This document shows, one piece after another, positions 26,821-36,844 of a stretch of 64,000 nt of DNA. The stretch is from Peptacetobacter sp. (GTDB lineage: Bacteria > Bacillota > Clostridia > Peptostreptococcales > Peptostreptococcaceae): the NCBI RefSeq assembly GCF_029264495.1, contig NZ_JARIBH010000019.1, forward strand, positions 1-64,000, written 5' to 3'. The position numbers were made by a program, and so were the translations under genes. A model generated the notes under the pieces. It was not told the origin of the DNA. It saw only the letters and a program-made list of their open reading frames with translations, and made no database searches. Position 1 is the first letter of the stretch. The number at the start of each line of letters is the position of its first letter.

Positions 26821-27855
26821 ATGAGAATAGCTTTAGATGGAATGGGTGGAGATAATGCTCCAATATCAAATGTTAAAGGAGCAGTAGATGCAATAAATGA
26901 ATACAAAAATGTAGAAATAATTGTTACAGGAGATAAAGAAACTCTTGAAAATGAGTTTGCAAAATATAATTTTGATAAAAGTAGACTTGAAATAATACAC
27001 ACAACAGAAGTAGTTAGAAATGAAGATAAACCTGTAAAGGCTATAAGAAGTAAAAAAGATTCTTCTATGGTTGTAGCATTAAAATTAGTAAAAGATGGTC
27101 AAGCAGACGCTATTGTTTCTGCAGGTAATACAGGAGCACTTCTTGCTGGAGGATTGTTTGTAGTTGGAAGGATAAAAGGAATAGATAGACCTTGTTTATG
27201 TCCGACAATTCCAAATATAAATAAAGGAATGACTATACTTGCAGATGGAGGAGCAAATGCTGATTGTAAGCCTAGAAATTTAATTGAATTTGCAGCTATG
27301 TCAAATATATATGCAAAAAAAGTTCTAGATATAGAAAATCCTAGAGTTGCATTAGCAAATGTGGGTGCAGAAGAAGGAAAAGGGAATGATTTAGTAAAAA
27401 AATCATATGAAGAATTAAAAACACTTAATTTAAACTTTATAGGAAATGTAGAGGCTAGAGATGTTATAAACGATGCTACTGATATTATAGTTTGTGATGG
27501 GTTTACTGGAAATATACTTCTTAAATCCGTTGAGGGAGTTGCCCTTTCAGTTATGAAGCTTATAAAAGAAACTCTAATGTCTAGTACTAAAAGTAAAATA
27601 GGAGCTCTTTTAATAAAAGATGATATGAGAAAATTAAAAGATTTTATGGATTATTCAGAGTATGGAGGAGCACCACTATTAGGAGTTAAAGGCGGAGTAA
27701 TAAAAGCACATGGAAGTTCTGATAGTAAAGCAATAAAAAATGCTATAAGACAAGCAATAAAATTTACTGAAGGAAATGTTGTTGAAGATATAAAATGTTT
27801 TATAGATGAGTACAGTAAAAAAGAGGAAGAAAAAGCTAACGGTGATGAAGAATAA
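26821..27855 (+). CDS. plsX: Phosphate acyltransferase PlsX
   Basis: Converts acyl-ACP to acyl phosphate for the PlsY route to phosphatidic acid, a peripheral membrane enzyme. Hallmarks: MRIALDGMGGDNAP at the start, IVSAGNTGALLAGG near 97, DGGANADCKP near 143, ANVGAEEGKGN near 180, and VCDGFTGNILLKS near 223; then the mobile hydrophobic helices and GGAPLLGVKG. 344 aa is slightly longer than usual because of a charged C-terminal tail. Follows fapR closely with AGGAGG. Confidence 0.97.
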   Translation: MRIALDGMGGDNAPISNVKGAVDAINEYKNVEIIVTGDKETLENEFAKYNFDKSRLEIIHTTEVVRNEDKPVKAIRSKKDSSMVVALKLVKDGQADAIVSAGNTGALLAGGLFVVGRIKGIDRPCLCPTIPNINKGMTILADGGANADCKPRNLIEFAAMSNIYAKKVLDIENPRVALANVGAEEGKGNDLVKKSYEELKTLNLNFIGNVEARDVINDATDIIVCDGFTGNILLKSVEGVALSVMKLIKETLMSSTKSKIGALLIKDDMRKLKDFMDYSEYGGAPLLGVKGGVIKAHGSSDSKAIKNAIRQAIKFTEGNVVEDIKCFIDEYSKKEEEKANGDEE

Positions 27856-27878
27856 ATCACTAATAGGAGAATAATAAT

Positions 27879-28865
27879 ATGGATATAAAAGCAGGTATTA
27901 TTGGAGTTGGAAGTTATGTACCTAAAAATGTAATTACTAATTCTGATTTAGAAAAGATAATGGATACCTCAGATGAATGGATAAAAACGAGAACAGGTAT
28001 TTCTGAAAGAAGAATAGTATCTGAACTTGAAGCGACATCTGATATGGCATCAAAAGCAGCCTTAAACGCTATATCAAACTCAAAAATTAATGTAAATGAT
28101 ATAGATATGATAATTGTTGCTACAGTAACACCAGATAGTCCATTACCATCTACAGCATGTATAGTACAAGAAAAAATTGGTGCTACAAATGCTATAGCAT
28201 TTGATTTGGCTGCAGCTTGTTCTGGATTTTTATATGCTATGAATATAGCAAAACGGTTTGTAGAATCTAAAATGTACAATAATATATTGTTAATAGGAGC
28301 AGAAACACTGTCTAGTGTTGTTAATTATGATGATAGATCTACAGCTGTTTTATTTGGAGATGGAGCTGGAGCAGCTATTATTTCAAAAGTAGAAGAAGGT
28401 GGAATATTATCTATTATCAATGGTGCAGATGGAACAGGTAAAGATTATCTTAAAATACCTGCTGGAGGATCCAGAATAAAAGCTGGAGAATATAGCATAA
28501 AAAATAAACTTCACTCAATAAAAATGTCTGGAAATGATGTATTTAAATTTGCAGTGAGAAAAATGTCAGAGGAATCTGTAAAAGCTATAGAAAAAGCTAA
28601 ATTATCTCTAGAGGATATAGATTTTCTTATACCACATCAAGCGAATATCAGAATAATAGAATCTTCAGCAAAAAGATTAGGCCTTAAAAAAGATAAAGTT
28701 TATGTAAATCTAACTAGATATGGAAATATGTCATCAGCATCTATACCGGTAGCAATGGATGAAGCTTTTAGAGAAGGAAAAATAAAAAAAGGTGACAAAA
28801 TTGTACTAGTCGGATTTGGTGGAGGTCTTACATGGGGATCTTCTGTTGTCCAGTGGAGTATATAG
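27879..28865 (+). CDS. fabH: 3-oxoacyl-ACP synthase III (FabH)
   Basis: Condenses acetyl-CoA (or branched acyl-CoA) with malonyl-ACP to begin fatty acid synthesis. Triad visible: Cys in [13 protein letters not shown] near 113, His in [10 protein letters not shown] near 253 and Asn in [11 protein letters not shown] near 283; C-terminal GFGGGLTWG motif. 328 aa is standard. Third gene in the fab operon; its end is 8 bases before the fabK start codon, with a shared AGGAGG. Confidence 0.97.
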   Translation: MDIKAGIIGVGSYVPKNVITNSDLEKIMDTSDEWIKTRTGISERRIVSELEATSDMASKAALNAISNSKINVNDIDMIIVATVTPDSPLPSTACIVQEKIGATNAIAFDLAAACSGFLYAMNIAKRFVESKMYNNILLIGAETLSSVVNYDDRSTAVLFGDGAGAAIISKVEEGGILSIINGADGTGKDYLKIPAGGSRIKAGEYSIKNKLHSIKMSGNDVFKFAVRKMSEESVKAIEKAKLSLEDIDFLIPHQANIRIIESSAKRLGLKKDKVYVNLTRYGNMSSASIPVAMDEAFREGKIKKGDKIVLVGFGGGLTWGSSVVQWSI

Positions 28866-28873
28866 GAGGATTT

Positions 28874-29800
28874 ATGAATAAAATCTGTGAAATACTTAAT
28901 ATAAAATATCCGATAATACAAGGAGGAATGGCTTGGGTTGCAGATGCGAATTTAGCATCAGCAGTATCAGAGGCAGGAGGATTTGGTATTATTGGAACAG
29001 GAAGTGCTACAGCTGATATTGTAAGAGAAGAAATAAGAAAATGTAAAAAAATGACTGATAAGCCTTTTGGTGTAAATGTCATGCTTATGTCACCGAATGT
29101 AGAATCAGTAATAGAGGTTATAATAGAAGAAAAACCAAAAGCTATAACTACAGGAGCAGGAAATCCGGCAAAATATATGGAAAAATTAAAAAAAGCAGGT
29201 ATAAAAGTTATACCAGTTGTTCCTACTATAGCTTTAGCAAAAAGAATGGAAAAATTAGGTGCTGATGCTATAATTGCTGAAGGAACAGAAGCGGGAGGAC
29301 ATATAGGAGAGCTAACAACGATGGTTTTAATTCCTCAAATATCAGATGAAGTAAAAATACCAGTGATTGCAGCTGGAGGTATAGCTAACGGAAAAGGTAT
29401 GGCAGCATCATTTGCACTTGGAGCACAAGGAGTTCAAATAGGAACTAGATTTATATGTTCTAAAGAATGTAATATACATGAAAATTATAAACAAGCAGTT
29501 TTGTCAGCAAAAGATAGAGATGCTATTGTAACAGGAAGAACAACAGGACATCCAGTTAGAACATTAAAAAATAAATTTTCTAAAGAATATTTAAAAATGG
29601 AAAAAGAAGGTGCTTCTAGTGAAGAATTAGATAGACTTGGAGCAGGATCACTCAGATTAGCAGTTATAGATGGAGATTTAGAAAAAGGATCTTTTATGGC
29701 AGGACAAAGTGCATCTATGATAAAAGAAATTAAATCTTGTAAAGAAATAATAGAAGAAATTGTAAAAGAATCTTCAAATATAATGAAAGAAATTTATTAG
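28874..29800 (+). CDS. fabK: FMN-dependent enoyl-ACP reductase II (FabK)
   Basis: Final reduction of each elongation cycle; a TIM-barrel flavoprotein unrelated to FabI and naturally insensitive to triclosan. [19 protein letters not shown] near residue 11, FGVNVML near 75, [14 protein letters not shown] with the active-site His near 144, and [14 protein letters not shown] near 173 match. 308 aa from ATG 28874, which has AGGAGG upstream; the longer frame from 28832 overlaps fabH coding sequence and is a shadow. No fabI in the window. Confidence 0.96.
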   Translation: MNKICEILNIKYPIIQGGMAWVADANLASAVSEAGGFGIIGTGSATADIVREEIRKCKKMTDKPFGVNVMLMSPNVESVIEVIIEEKPKAITTGAGNPAKYMEKLKKAGIKVIPVVPTIALAKRMEKLGADAIIAEGTEAGGHIGELTTMVLIPQISDEVKIPVIAAGGIANGKGMAASFALGAQGVQIGTRFICSKECNIHENYKQAVLSAKDRDAIVTGRTTGHPVRTLKNKFSKEYLKMEKEGASSEELDRLGAGSLRLAVIDGDLEKGSFMAGQSASMIKEIKSCKEIIEEIVKESSNIMKEIY

Positions 29801-29810
29801 GAGGTACAAC

Positions 29811-30773
29811 ATGGGTAAAGTAGCATTAGTATTTCCTGGTCAAGGTTCTCAATATACAAATATGACAAAAGATTTGTATTATAAATTTGATGAAGCCAAA
29901 GAAATTATCGATAAAGCAAATTCTTTATTAGATTTCGATTTAATAAATATGATGCACAATGAAGAAAATAACAAACTTTTATCTAAGACTGAAAATACTC
30001 AACCTGCACTCTTGGCACATAGTATGTCTATCATAAAAATATTAGAAAAAAAGATTGATTTTAAGTACGATACATGTTTAGGGCTATCTTTAGGTGAATA
30101 CACAGCTTTGACAGTAGCAGGAGCTATAAAATTTGAAGAAGCAGTTTCATTAGTAAGGAAAAGAGGACTCATAATGAGTAGAGAAGTACAAGATATAGAA
30201 GGAGCAATGTGTGCTGTAATAGGAGTAGATAAAAGCATTGTAGAAAAATGTATTCTCAAATTAAAATCAAACTTAGTTGAAATTGCAAATTATAATTCAC
30301 CAAATCAAATAGTAATCTCTGGTGAAAAAAAAGCAGTAATAAATTTAGCTGAAATTCTAAAAAATAATGGTGCTAAAAGAACAATAATGTTAGATGTAAG
30401 TGGACCTTTTCATTCATCTTTGCTAAAAGGTGCTGGTAAAAAATTAAAAAATGAATTAGAAAAAGTAGATATTAAATATACAAAAGTACCTGTAATATCA
30501 AATGTAGATGCAAAAGAATATAAAAATATATGTGAAATAAGAGAAAAACTAGAAAAACAAATATACAGTTCTGTACTTTGGGAAGATTCGATAATAAATT
30601 TACTAGATAATGGATTTGATAGATTTATAGAGATAGGACCTGGAAAAACATTAAGAGGATTTATAAAAAAGATAGCATCAAAGAAAAAAGTCGATGTAGA
30701 AATAATCAATATAGATACATATGATGATGTAAATTCTTTTATAAAATCTTTTGGAGGGAACTATGGAAAATAA
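29811..30773 (+). CDS. fabD: Malonyl-CoA:ACP transacylase (FabD)
   Basis: Loads malonyl groups onto ACP. Active-site Ser in GLSLGEYTAL near 90, oxyanion/second site in GPFHSSLL with His near 200, N-terminal VFPGQGSQYTNM, and ISNVDAKEY and IGPGKTLRGF at the C-terminal side. 320 aa is standard. AGGAGG before ATG. Its last bases overlap the fabG start, so the two are coupled. Confidence 0.97.
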   Translation: MGKVALVFPGQGSQYTNMTKDLYYKFDEAKEIIDKANSLLDFDLINMMHNEENNKLLSKTENTQPALLAHSMSIIKILEKKIDFKYDTCLGLSLGEYTALTVAGAIKFEEAVSLVRKRGLIMSREVQDIEGAMCAVIGVDKSIVEKCILKLKSNLVEIANYNSPNQIVISGEKKAVINLAEILKNNGAKRTIMLDVSGPFHSSLLKGAGKKLKNELEKVDIKYTKVPVISNVDAKEYKNICEIREKLEKQIYSSVLWEDSIINLLDNGFDRFIEIGPGKTLRGFIKKIASKKKVDVEIINIDTYDDVNSFIKSFGGNYGK

Positions 30774-31521
30774 CAAAATGAATTTTGAAGGAAAAAATGT
30801 ATTAGTTACAGGTGGTTCTAGAGGGATTGGAAGAGCTATTGCATTATCCTTTGCAAAAAATGGAGCAAATATAATTATCAACTATACATCAAATGAAGAA
30901 GCAGCAATTAATGTAAAAAAAGAAGTCGAAAAATTCGGTAAACAATGTGAAATAATAAAATGTGATGTATCAAATTATGAAGATGTTTTAGGAATGATTG
31001 ATAATATAATAAAAAAATTTAAAAAAATAGATGTACTTATAAATAATGCTGGAATAACAAAAGACAATTTACTTATGAGAATGAAGGAATCTGATTTTAA
31101 AAAAGTAATAGATATTAATTTAAATGGAGTATTTAATGTAACAAAAGCTGTTTCAAAATTTATGATTAAAGAAAAATTTGGGAAGATAATAAATATAACA
31201 TCTGTTGTTGGAATTATAGGAAATGCAGGACAATCTAATTATTGTGCATCTAAGGCAGGTATAATAGGTTTTACAAAATCAATAGCAAAGGAATTAGCAT
31301 CTAGAAATATAAATGTAAATGCAATTGCACCAGGATTTATAGAAACAGATATGACAGAGATATTAAATGAAAAATTAAAAGAAAAAATGATAGAACAAAT
31401 TCCACAGAAAACAGTAGGAAAAGCAGAAAATATAGCAGATACAGCATTATTTTTAGCAAGCGATTTATCTAATTATATAACAGGACAAGTTATAAATGTA
31501 GATGGTGGAATGGTAATGTAA
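30763..31521 (+). CDS. fabG: 3-oxoacyl-ACP reductase (FabG)
   Basis: NADPH-dependent short-chain dehydrogenase. Cofactor loop VTGGSRGIGRAIA near 15, NNAG in DVLINNAGITKDN near 95, catalytic Ser in NITSVVG near 146, and the YxxxK pair in NYCASKAG near 160. C-terminal GQVINVDGGMVM. ATG 30763 follows GGAGGG; the frame can be extended to TTG 30751, which overlaps that site. It overlaps the end of fabD by 11 bases. Confidence 0.97.
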   Translation: MENNKMNFEGKNVLVTGGSRGIGRAIALSFAKNGANIIINYTSNEEAAINVKKEVEKFGKQCEIIKCDVSNYEDVLGMIDNIIKKFKKIDVLINNAGITKDNLLMRMKESDFKKVIDINLNGVFNVTKAVSKFMIKEKFGKIINITSVVGIIGNAGQSNYCASKAGIIGFTKSIAKELASRNINVNAIAPGFIETDMTEILNEKLKEKMIEQIPQKTVGKAENIADTALFLASDLSNYITGQVINVDGGMVM

Positions 31522-31585
31522 TTGATAAAAAATTAAAAATTAGTAAATAAATTATTATAAAAAGAGAAAAATTGGAGGAAATGAA

Positions 31586-31810
31586 ATGTTTAATAAAGTA
31601 GTAGAAATAATAGTAGATCAGTTAGGTGTAGAAAATGAAGGGATTACAATGGAAACATCATTAATGGATGATTTAGAGGCAGATTCTCTTGATGCAGTAG
31701 AAATAATAATGTCTTTAGAAGATGAATTTGATATGGAAATTCCAGATACAGAAGCAGAAAACTTTAAATCAATAGGTGATATAGTTAGATATATAGAGTC
31801 TAATAAATAA
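31586..31810 (+). CDS. acpP: Acyl carrier protein
   Basis: Carries growing acyl chains on phosphopantetheine. The attachment Ser is in [18 protein letters not shown] near residue 37. 74 aa, very acidic, four-helix pattern. TTGGAGGAAAT precedes ATG. The 64-base gap from fabG is the widest in the operon and may allow higher acpP expression from an internal promoter, though none is clear. Confidence 0.98.
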   Translation: MFNKVVEIIVDQLGVENEGITMETSLMDDLEADSLDAVEIIMSLEDEFDMEIPDTEAENFKSIGDIVRYIESNK

Positions 31811-31857
31811 ATTTTCATAAATACTAAATCTTAAATTTAATAAATTTGGAGGAAATT

Positions 31858-33099
31858 ATGAAAAGAAGGGTTGTTATAACTGGACTAGGGTGCGTAACAC
31901 CTGTTGGAACAGGTAAAAAAAATTTCTGGGAAAATATAAAAAATGGAGTATCTGGTATAGATAAAATAACTAGATTTAATTGTGAAAGCTATCAGACACA
32001 AATAGCTGGTGAAGTTAAAAATTTTGAACCAGAAAAGTATATAAACAAAAAAGAATTAAAAAAAATGGATAGATTTACACAGTTTGCAATAGCTGCATCA
32101 AAATTAGCTATAGAAGATTCAAAACTAGATTTAGATAGCATTGATAAAACTAGATTTGGGACTATAATAGGAACAGGTATTGGTGGAGTAGAAACTATTG
32201 AAAAGCAATATAAAAATCTATTAGAAAAAGGAAATAGAAGAGTAAGTCCATTTTTTATTCCAATGATGATAGGAAATATGGCAGCAGGACAAGTTTCTAT
32301 AGAGTTTGGTGCAAAAGGTCCAAATTCAAATGTATGTACAGCTTGTGCATCTGGAACAAATTCTATAGGAGATGCATTTAAAATAATTCAAAGAGGAGAT
32401 GCAGATATCATGATAGCTGGTGCAACAGAAGCTGCTATAACTGAGTTTGCATTTTCAGGATTTTGCAATATGAAAGCTATGTCTACAAATAATGATAATC
32501 CTAAAAAAGCATCTAGACCTTTTGATAAAGATCGAGATGGATTTGTGATGGGAGAAGGATGTGGAATTTTAATATTAGAAGAATTAGAAAGTGCTAAAAA
32601 GAGGAATGCTAATATATATGCAGAATTAGTTGGTTATGGAATGACATCTGATGCATATCATATAACTACTCCAGCAGAAAATGGAGAGGGAGCAGCTAGA
32701 GCTATGCAAGTTGCAATAAATGATGCTGAAATAGAAAATAAAAAAATAGATTATATAAATGCTCATGGTACATCTACATATTATAATGATTTATATGAAA
32801 CTATGGCTATCAAAAATGTATTTAAAGAGCACTCAAATAATATATCTATATCATCAACAAAATCTATGACTGGGCATTTATTAGGAGCATCTGGAGCAAT
32901 TGAAGCTATAATATGTGCACTATCAATACAAGATGGATTTATTCCACCAACAATAAATTTAGAAAATACAGAAGAAGAATTAAATTTAGACTATACTCCA
33001 AATAAAGGGAAAAAAAGAGAAGTTTTATATGCTATGAGTAATTCTTTGGGATTTGGAGGACATAATGCTAGTTTAGTATTTAAAAAATTTAAAGTCTAG
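31858..33099 (+). CDS. fabF: 3-oxoacyl-ACP synthase II (FabF)
   Basis: Elongation condensing enzyme. Cys-His-His triad: [10 protein letters not shown] near 163, [11 protein letters not shown] near 304 and [13 protein letters not shown] near 340. N-terminal [15 protein letters not shown] and C-terminal [13 protein letters not shown] are typical. 413 aa. ATG 31858 follows GGAGGAA; the frame from 31846 includes that site. Last gene of the fab operon, then a terminator. fabZ and the acc genes are not in this cluster. Confidence 0.97.
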   Translation: MKRRVVITGLGCVTPVGTGKKNFWENIKNGVSGIDKITRFNCESYQTQIAGEVKNFEPEKYINKKELKKMDRFTQFAIAASKLAIEDSKLDLDSIDKTRFGTIIGTGIGGVETIEKQYKNLLEKGNRRVSPFFIPMMIGNMAAGQVSIEFGAKGPNSNVCTACASGTNSIGDAFKIIQRGDADIMIAGATEAAITEFAFSGFCNMKAMSTNNDNPKKASRPFDKDRDGFVMGEGCGILILEELESAKKRNANIYAELVGYGMTSDAYHITTPAENGEGAARAMQVAINDAEIENKKIDYINAHGTSTYYNDLYETMAIKNVFKEHSNNISISSTKSMTGHLLGASGAIEAIICALSIQDGFIPPTINLENTEEELNLDYTPNKGKKREVLYAMSNSLGFGGHNASLVFKKFKV

Positions 33100-33128
33100 A
33101 ATACAAATTTATTTTATGAAAGATAATC

Positions 33129-33184
33129 AAAATACCTCTTTTACAATAATACACATAGATGTATTTTAAAGGAGGTATTTTTAT
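33129..33184 (+). terminator. Intrinsic terminator after fabF
   Basis: AAAATACCTC / GAGGTATTTTT base with further pairing (TTT / AAA) and T tail. Confidence 0.85.
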
Positions 33185-33315
33185 ATTTTTGAAATTTTTA
33201 ATCCGCTGAAAAATATTACATTCTTGCATTGTTTCTTTCAATTTGGTATTATTATATCTATAAGTAGTTTTAATAATTGCGGAAAAATACCTAATATATA
33301 GGAGGTAAATATAAA

Positions 33316-33660
33316 ATGGAAAATAATAGTTGTGGACAGATAAAAATATCTAATGATGTTGTTACTACAATAGCAGGTATATCAGCTTTAGAAGTTGAAG
33401 GTGTTGAATCGTCTCAGAGTATAGCGGATAAATTATTAAAAAATAATGGAGTTAAAATACAGATAGAAGACGAAAAAGTTTCTATTGATGTTATGATAAT
33501 AGTTCAATTTGGACATGCTATACCAGATGTAGCGTTTAAAGTACAAGAAAATGTAAAAAATTCTGTTGAAACAATGACAGGGCTAGAAGTATCTCAAGTA
33601 AACGTACATGTTCAAGGTGTAAGTTTCAAAAAAGATAAAGAAGAAGCTAAGAAAAATTAA
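33316..33660 (+). CDS. Asp23/Gls24 (DUF322) family protein, YqhY-like
   Basis: Second alkaline-shock-family protein of the window, 114 aa, with GQIKISNDVVTTIAGISALEVEGVE at the start and VNVHVQGVSF near the end. In B. subtilis yqhY stands between accC and nusB and is tied to acetyl-CoA carboxylase control. Here it follows the fab operon directly with no acc genes between, and nusB is next. A short terminator lies between it and nusB. AGGAGG before ATG. Confidence 0.93.
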   Translation: MENNSCGQIKISNDVVTTIAGISALEVEGVESSQSIADKLLKNNGVKIQIEDEKVSIDVMIIVQFGHAIPDVAFKVQENVKNSVETMTGLEVSQVNVHVQGVSFKKDKEEAKKN

Positions 33661-33663
33661 TGG

Positions 33664-33693
33664 ATACCCTCTGGTTTTTCAGAGGGTTTTTTA
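33664..33693 (+). terminator. Intrinsic terminator after the yqhY-like gene
   Basis: ACCCTCTG / CAGAGGGT stem, six-base loop, six T. Confidence 0.92.
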
Positions 33694-33789
33694 AGTGATT
33701 TAATCTTAAAAATCGTGGTTTTATTAAAACTTTAATATTATTAATATTTATTAACCAAAATAGAGCGGAAAGAAATTTAGGAGGAAAAT

Positions 33790-34308
33790 ATGGGATTTTG
33801 CAGAATAAAAACAGTAACATCTAGAGAATATATGATGAAATTTATATATAATTTGGATGTAATAAAAGATGATTTATCGGATTTAAAAAATAAAGTAAAT
33901 AATTTTTTAGAAGGAAATGAAGAATACATAGTTAATAGATTTGAAGAATTAAAACTTCAAAATTCAGATGAAGCTGATATAAATGATTTAGAAAATAATG
34001 AAGAAATAAATATTTCAAATTATATAGATTTAAACTATGTATATAAAGTGTGTGATATATATGAGCAAAAACATCAAGAAATAGACGAGGCTATAGATAA
34101 ATATGCTAAAAACTGGTCAATAATGACTATGCCAAAAGTAGATGTTGCTATACTTAGATTAGCAATAGCTGAAATAACATTTATAGATAGTATTCCAGAA
34201 AAAGTATCTATAAATGAAGCTATAGAAATGGCGAAAATGTACTGCGATGATAAATCTCCAAAATTTATAAATGGGGTTTTAGGTAGTTATTTAAATGATA
34301 GAAAATAA
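33790..34308 (+). CDS. nusB: Transcription antitermination protein NusB
   Basis: Binds boxA with NusE/S10 in rRNA antitermination. N-terminal TSREYMMKFIYNLD and the C-terminal helices MPKVDVAILRLAIAEI and SINEAIEMAKMYCDDKSPKFINGVLG are diagnostic. At 172 aa it is longer than the usual 130-140 because of an acidic Asn/Asp/Glu-rich insert around residues 55-90. AGGAGG before ATG. It overlaps the next gene by 14 bases. Confidence 0.94.
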   Translation: MGFCRIKTVTSREYMMKFIYNLDVIKDDLSDLKNKVNNFLEGNEEYIVNRFEELKLQNSDEADINDLENNEEINISNYIDLNYVYKVCDIYEQKHQEIDEAIDKYAKNWSIMTMPKVDVAILRLAIAEITFIDSIPEKVSINEAIEMAKMYCDDKSPKFINGVLGSYLNDRK

Positions 34309-35278
34309 TCGAATAATAATAGGGATTGATACTAGCTGCTATACAACTTCTATAGCAGCTATAACTTTAAATAGAGAAATAATATTCAATGAAAAGAAAA
34401 TGTTAAAAGTGAAAAATGGAGAAAGAGGTCTAAGACAAAGTGAGGCTGTATTTCAACATATTAAAAATTTTGGAGAAATTTCACAACAAATAAAAAAATA
34501 TTTTAATAATAAAAATTATAAAATAGAATTAGTATGTGCATCTAATAAGCCAAGAAACCTAGAAGAATCATATATGCCAGTATTTGAAGTTGGGAATAAT
34601 TTTGCAAAAACAATTGCATCTTTATGCGATTGTAAAATGATTAATACAACTCATCAAGAAAATCATATAGCTGCATCTCTTTATGGTTGTAAGAAAGAAA
34701 ATCTAAATAAATTTTTATCTGTACATATGTCTGGTGGAACTATGGAAATTCTACTTACTGAAAAAATAAAAAAAGGATATGAAACAAAAATTGTCGGTGG
34801 TACAAAAGATATAAGTTTTGGACAGTTGATAGATAGAGTAGGAGTAAAGATGGGGTATGATTTCCCAGCAGGAATATATATAGATAAAAATGCTATTTCA
34901 TGTAAAGAAGATATAAAAGTTGGATTAAAAACATCAGTAAAAGAATCTTTTATAAATGTATCTGGAGTTGAAAATCAAGCATATAAACTTATGGAAGAAA
35001 AAAATAATAATTATGTATCAAAAGCAGTTATGAATTCTATTATAAAAAGTTTAGAAAAAGCAATAGTATTTTCATGTGAAAAGTTTGAAATATATGATGT
35101 AGTGTTTGTTGGTGGAGTTGCGTCAAGTAAATATATTTCAAATGTACTTACAAAAAAATTATTAAAAAAAGGAATAGATAGCTTTTTCACAGAAAGTGTA
35201 TATTCATCAGATAACGCTTGTGGTTGTGCTATAATAGGGTTAGATAACTATTTAGGAGAAAGTACAAATGAAGATTAA
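34295..35278 (+). CDS. TsaD/Kae1-like ASKHA ATPase paralogue
   Basis: O-sialoglycoprotein-endopeptidase-like protein. IIGIDTSCYTTSIAAI is the phosphate-1 motif, the HQENH at about residue 115 gives an HxxxH metal pair, MSGGTMEILL and VGGVASSKYISN complete the actin-like fold. At 327 aa with atypical details (the usual HHxxGH context is changed) it is probably not the canonical t6A synthase TsaD but the clostridial paralogue encoded between nusB and xseA. Function unknown. Coupled to nusB and to xseA by overlaps at both ends. Confidence 0.8.
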   Translation: MIENNRIIIGIDTSCYTTSIAAITLNREIIFNEKKMLKVKNGERGLRQSEAVFQHIKNFGEISQQIKKYFNNKNYKIELVCASNKPRNLEESYMPVFEVGNNFAKTIASLCDCKMINTTHQENHIAASLYGCKKENLNKFLSVHMSGGTMEILLTEKIKKGYETKIVGGTKDISFGQLIDRVGVKMGYDFPAGIYIDKNAISCKEDIKVGLKTSVKESFINVSGVENQAYKLMEEKNNNYVSKAVMNSIIKSLEKAIVFSCEKFEIYDVVFVGGVASSKYISNVLTKKLLKKGIDSFFTESVYSSDNACGCAIIGLDNYLGESTNED

Positions 35279-36539
35279 AGCTCTTGAAATAAGTGAAGCA
35301 AATTCGTATATAAAAAAGATATTAAATAATGATCCGATATTGTATAACTTGAGAGTAAGAGGAGAAATCTCTAATTTCAAAGTTAATTCTAGCGGACATG
35401 TATATTTAACATTAAAAGATGAAACATCTAAAATGAAATGTATTATTTTTAAAAATAAATATGATAAATCTTTGAAATTGGAAGATGGTATAAAAATAAT
35501 TGCTACAGGATATATTTCTGTATATGAAAGAGACGGATCTTATCAATTATATATAAATGAAATTGAAAGAGAAGGTGTTGGAAAGTTACACCTAGAATTT
35601 GAAAAACTAAAACAAAAACTTTACAAAGAAGGATTGTTTGATGAAAAATATAAGAAAAAAATACCTTATATGCCACAAAAAATAGGTGTTGTAACATCAG
35701 AAACAGGTGCAGTTATAAGAGATATAATAAATGTAGTAAAAAGAAGATTTCCTAAAGTGGAAATATTATTATATCCAGTATCTGTGCAAGGAATGAACTC
35801 AGCAGAAGAAATTGTAAAAGGAATAGAATTTTTTAATGAAGTAAAAAAAGTAGATACTATGATTGTAGGTAGGGGAGGAGGATCACTTGAAGAATTGTGG
35901 TCTTTTAATGAGGAAAAAGTAGCAAGAGCTATTTTTGCATCAGACATACCTATAATTTCAGCAGTTGGTCATGAAGTGGACTTTACTATTTGTGATTTTG
36001 TATCAGATATGAGAGCACCTACACCATCAGCTGCGGCAGAAATAGCAGTACCTAATATAGATGATTTATTATATAGATTAGATAATTGTAAAAAAAGATT
36101 AAAAACAGATATGTACACGTTTATAGACAGAGATAGAAATAAATTAGAAAATACATTTAATGAGATAAATTCTATTATAAAAAATAATATTGTAAAAGAA
36201 GGAAAAAATAATTTAAAATTGCTATCAAATAGACTATCTAAATCTATAGAATCTAAAATAGAAAAAGAAAAATATCAATTAGTTAGTATTTCAGACAGTA
36301 TAAAAAATAATGTAAATCAAAATATAGATAAGAAAAAAGAACAATTAAAAAATAGTGCATCATTACTTCATAGTTTAAGTCCTCTTGCTACAATAGATAG
36401 AGGTTATTGTATGGTACAGAAAGAAGGATGTATAATTAATAGTATAGAAGATGTAAATATAGATGAAAATTTAAAAATTATGATGATTGATGGGAATATA
36501 GAGTGTAAAGTAAATTCAATAGAAAACAAACAATTTTAA
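35268..36539 (+). CDS. xseA: Exodeoxyribonuclease VII large subunit
   Basis: Single-strand-specific exonuclease subunit. N-terminal OB fold (about 1-100: VRGEISNFKVNSSGHVYLTLKD), catalytic region with VGRGGGSLEELWSFNEE near 203 and AVGHEVDFTICDFVSDMRAPTPSAAAE near 232, then a long coiled coil and GYCMV near the end. 423 aa. Overlaps the preceding gene by 11 bases and is followed by xseB after 15 bases. Confidence 0.97.
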   Translation: MKIKALEISEANSYIKKILNNDPILYNLRVRGEISNFKVNSSGHVYLTLKDETSKMKCIIFKNKYDKSLKLEDGIKIIATGYISVYERDGSYQLYINEIEREGVGKLHLEFEKLKQKLYKEGLFDEKYKKKIPYMPQKIGVVTSETGAVIRDIINVVKRRFPKVEILLYPVSVQGMNSAEEIVKGIEFFNEVKKVDTMIVGRGGGSLEELWSFNEEKVARAIFASDIPIISAVGHEVDFTICDFVSDMRAPTPSAAAEIAVPNIDDLLYRLDNCKKRLKTDMYTFIDRDRNKLENTFNEINSIIKNNIVKEGKNNLKLLSNRLSKSIESKIEKEKYQLVSISDSIKNNVNQNIDKKKEQLKNSASLLHSLSPLATIDRGYCMVQKEGCIINSIEDVNIDENLKIMMIDGNIECKVNSIENKQF

Positions 36540-36554
36540 TTGAGAGGTAACTAA

Positions 36555-36767
36555 ATGGATAATTTAGAAAATATGACTTATGAACAAGTTTATACAAGAC
36601 TAGAAGAAGTTTTAAAACTATTAGAAGACAAAAGTACTGGTCTTGATCAATCGCTAGAATTATATGAAGAAGGAATCTCTTTATATAGAAAATGTGTAAG
36701 TCTTCTTGATGAAGCTGAAATGAAAGTAAAAAAATTTAATGAACTAGGTTTAGAGGAAGAACTTTAA
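36555..36767 (+). CDS. xseB: Exodeoxyribonuclease VII small subunit
   Basis: 70-aa helical subunit that binds XseA. MTYEQVYTRLEEVLKLLEDK, then LDQSLELYEEGISLYRKC, is the full family pattern. GAGAGG precedes the ATG. Directly after xseA. Confidence 0.96.
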   Translation: MDNLENMTYEQVYTRLEEVLKLLEDKSTGLDQSLELYEEGISLYRKCVSLLDEAEMKVKKFNELGLEEEL

Positions 36768-36844
36768 ATTAAAATTATTGTAAATCAACTTGAAAATTTT
36801 GAGTGAAATAATAAAATTTAGCTGATTATTGAGGAGGAAATAAA

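Noticed and set aside
28832-28873. Longer fabK start
   Set aside because: It overlaps the end of fabH in another frame; AGGAGG is placed for ATG 28874.
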